From: Actinomycetota bacterium
GTDB lineage: Bacteria > Actinomycetota > Actinomycetes > Nanopelagicales > Nanopelagicaceae
Reading direction: 5' to 3'
Assembly (NCBI GenBank): GCA_947503395.1
Contig: CANNDP010000049.1
Coordinates: 1 to 7,012 of the forward strand
Length of the DNA: 7,012 nt
Positions 5,460 to 7,012 of this stretch are shown here, piece by piece. Made by a program: the position numbers and the translations under genes. Each line of letters opens with the position of its first letter. The first letter of the stretch is position 1. Under the pieces are notes generated by a model. It was not told where the DNA came from. It saw nothing but the letters and a program-made list of their open reading frames with translations, and made no database searches.

Positions 5460-6089
5460 ATGCTGCATCGCCCAGGCATACATAGCAATCGCGCCAGCAG
5501 CTGAGGCATTCATTGATCTAGTTGAGCCATATTGCTTGATTGATAGAACTTGGCTGCAGACTGCTACCGCCTCATCTGACATACCAGCTCCCTCTTGACC
5601 GAGAAAGAGCACGCATTCTTTGGGCAATTTAGCGCTCTCTAGAGGCTTTGATATTTCTAGGTTATCAATCCCAATGATCTCCACTTTATGATCATCAGCC
5701 CAAGCTTTGAATTCAGCGATAGTTGCGTGGTGAATAACTGTTAAATACTTATCTGTGACCATTGCTCCACGTCGATTCCAGTCCCGCTTTCCCACGATAT
5801 GAACACTAGAAACATTAAAAGCATTTGCAGTTCTTACAACTGAGCCAATGTTTAAATCATGTTGCCAATTTTCAATTGCAATTCGAAGGCTATGTCGCTT
5901 GGTATTTAGCTCACTTACAATTGCTTCAACTTTCCAATAGCGATACTTATCAAGCACATTGCGGCGATCGCCATTTTCAAGTAATTCAGGATCAAAGTGC
6001 TCATCACTTGGCCATGGTTTTGGATGAGGACCTACTCCCACTACGGGATAAAACTCACCGGGACCAATTTCACCTGGCGGCAAACTCAT
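5448..6089 (-). CDS. TrmH/SpoU-family RNA 2'-O-ribose methyltransferase
   Basis: SAM-dependent SPOUT methyltransferase of 213 aa, cytoplasmic, acting on tRNA or rRNA. The catalytic domain (about 68-210) shows the three SpoU motifs. Motif 1 is NIGSVVRTANAF (80-91, with Asn80 and Arg86). Motif 2 is LFLGQEGAGMS (161-171, with Glu166). Motif 3 is the trefoil-knot segment SIKQYGSTRSMNASAAGAIA (183-202, with Asn194 and Ser196). A 65-residue N-terminal extension rich in Pro and charged residues (GVGPHPKPWP at 18-27, GDRRNVLDKYRYW at 40-52) is a feature I associate with the actinobacterial members. Its role, perhaps RNA binding, is inference, and the target nucleotide cannot be told. The ATG at 6089-6087 overlaps the deacetylase stop as ATGA, and no strong Shine-Dalgarno precedes it, so it is probably translated by coupling. 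The last codons overlap the phosphatase gene. Confidence 0.9.
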   Translation of the reverse strand: MSLPPGEIGPGEFYPVVGVGPHPKPWPSDEHFDPELLENGDRRNVLDKYRYWKVEAIVSELNTKRHSLRIAIENWQHDLNIGSVVRTANAFNVSSVHIVGKRDWNRRGAMVTDKYLTVIHHATIAEFKAWADDHKVEIIGIDNLEISKPLESAKLPKECVLFLGQEGAGMSDEAVAVCSQVLSIKQYGSTRSMNASAAGAIAMYAWAMQHLNK

Positions 6090-7012
6090 AGATTACTTAC
6101 CAACTTCTTTGCCTTATCAACGATTCTCTTTTCATGTTCTTTTAATTCATGACCTGGGTAATTGTTTCCATGGGCAAATGGATCAGCTAATTTCTTAACT
6201 CCACTTAGCTCCTCTAAAACAAAGAGTCCACAAAATGGCGCATACGATGCGCTATATCCACCTTCATGGGTCATCATTAATTTTCCACCACAAACTTGGT
6301 TAGCCACATCCATAAGCTTTTTAGTCATGACTCGATAGCCTTCAGCAGTAACTAACATTCTTCCTAGCGGGTCATAAACCGAGGAATCAAAACCTGAGGC
6401 AACTGCGATGATATCTGGCTTAAATTGCTTGATTGCAGGAATTACAACTTCATCAAATGCGTAGTAATACCCGCCATGACCGGTTCCTGGTGGAAGTGGA
6501 ATATTTATATTGGTTCCGACCCCAACAACATCAACACTTCCTGTGTCATGGGGATATAGCTGGTCTTGATGAAGCGAGATTGTTAATACATTGGAATCGT
6601 TTAAAAATATAGCCTCAGTGCCATTTCCATGATGAACATCCCAGTCAACTACAGCTACCCGAAGATCCTTATTATGCGTTTTCTTTGCTACTGCAATTGC
6701 CACCGCAAGGTTTGAGAAGATGCAATAACCCATTCCAGTTTCAGAGACTGCATGATGACCTGGCGGTCTGATGAGGGCATATCCATTATCGACATCGCCA
6801 TTTAAAACTGCTTCAAATAATTCAATTGCTCCACCTGCAGCCATAGCAGCAATTTCATATCCACCCTTAGCAAATGGCGTTGTTAAATCCCCACCATCAC
6901 CACCAAGTCTTGAAGCAGATTCCTTCTTTATCCGCGCAATATGTTCTTTGGTATGAACTGTTTCTAACTCTGTCTCGCTCGCAGCTCTTACTGGAATTCG
7001 AATTAAATGTTC
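6086..7012 (-). CDS. Class II histone-deacetylase-like Zn amidohydrolase (5' end beyond window)
   Basis: The frame stays open to the right edge, so 308 residues are visible and the true start is outside. The internal ATG at 6844-6842 is not the start, because the 56 codons before it (with LETVHTKEHIARI) match the expected family N-terminal region. Counting from the first visible residue: RPPGHHA (82-88) carries the His86/His87 pair; GYCIFSN (95-101) forms part of the pocket. DWDVHHGNGT (123-132) supplies zinc ligands Asp125 and His127. ASGFDSSVYDPLG (205-217) supplies the third ligand, Asp209. HEGGY (249-253) supplies the transition-state Tyr253. All catalytic positions are intact. Family members deacetylate acetyl-lysine proteins, acetylpolyamines or similar amides; AcuC-type acetoin-linked function is less likely from the class II-like wording (PPGTGHGGYYYAF). 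The substrate is unknown. The gene is upstream of and coupled to the methyltransferase gene. Confidence 0.92.
   Translation of the reverse strand, partial: EHLIRIPVRAASETELETVHTKEHIARIKKESASRLGGDGGDLTTPFAKGGYEIAAMAAGGAIELFEAVLNGDVDNGYALIRPPGHHAVSETGMGYCIFSNLAVAIAVAKKTHNKDLRVAVVDWDVHHGNGTEAIFLNDSNVLTISLHQDQLYPHDTGSVDVVGVGTNINIPLPPGTGHGGYYYAFDEVVIPAIKQFKPDIIAVASGFDSSVYDPLGRMLVTAEGYRVMTKKLMDVANQVCGGKLMMTHEGGYSASYAPFCGLFVLEELSGVKKLADPFAHGNNYPGHELKEHEKRIVDKAKKLVSNL

Noticed and set aside
5825..6091. Plus-strand open frame of 88 codons opposite the methyltransferase gene
   Set aside because: It lies antisense to clearly conserved SpoU coding sequence and its translation shows no domain, only low-complexity Leu/Gln/His composition.
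6771..6844. ATG at 6844-6842 as the start of the deacetylase (252 aa product)
   Set aside because: The frame is open for all 56 codons upstream to the window edge and encodes family-typical sequence (LETVHTKEHIARI), so this ATG is internal and the gene is partial.
1..7012. Defence system, mobile element, CRISPR array, RNA gene or biosynthetic cluster
   Set aside because: Nearly all of the window is explained by eight housekeeping or signalling genes with consistent codon style. No transposase, integrase, repeat array, tRNA-like fold or toxin-antitoxin pair was seen on either strand.

Overview
The window reads as ordinary, densely packed chromosome from a low-GC, streamlined actinobacterium. 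A freshwater planktonic lineage such as the Nanopelagicales (acI) is my best guess. The support is indirect: a textbook actinobacterial GuaB1 with its CBS pair, a TrmH-family protein with the proline-rich N-terminal extension I associate with actinobacteria, GTG and TTG starts, promoters whose -10 boxes sit directly against start codons (leaderless mRNAs), tiny intergenic gaps and overlapping genes. Base composition is clearly below 50% GC. No taxonomic marker such as rRNA is present, so the assignment is inference.

Layout from left to right. (1) The first 37 codons of an ABC transporter ATPase run leftward off the window (1-113). (2) A 43-bp divergent promoter region separates it from guaB1 (157-1596, rightward), a CBS-containing GMP reductase/IMPDH-family enzyme. 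(3) A 12-TM MFS permease of the YbjJ-like type converges on guaB1 (1593-2750, leftward); the two stop codons overlap. (4) A short divergent intergenic region with an inverted repeat separates the permease from a membrane-anchored HtrA-like serine protease with one PDZ domain (2826-3935). (5) A hairpin over the protease stop codon is followed by a rightward pair: a TPR protein starting at a TTG with a good Shine-Dalgarno (4018-4956) and a low-molecular-weight protein tyrosine phosphatase whose GTG start shares one base with the TPR stop (4956-5459). (6) Converging from the right is a leftward pair: a class II histone-deacetylase-like Zn amidohydrolase, cut by the right edge (6086-7012), and a TrmH/SpoU RNA methyltransferase (5448-6089) joined by an ATGA overlap.

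Functionally this is a mosaic of housekeeping and signalling genes: purine interconversion, small-molecule transport, envelope proteolysis, phosphotyrosine or arsenate-type phosphatase chemistry, deacetylation and RNA methylation. The genes do not form one pathway. The only tight units are TPR plus phosphatase and deacetylase plus methyltransferase. No intergenic gap exceeds about 80 bases. I see no tRNA, rRNA, CRISPR array, insertion sequence, phage gene or defence system, and no convincing undescribed system. The points worth a second look are gene-architecture and promoter details, a two-cysteine motif on the protease, and the TPR-phosphatase coupling.
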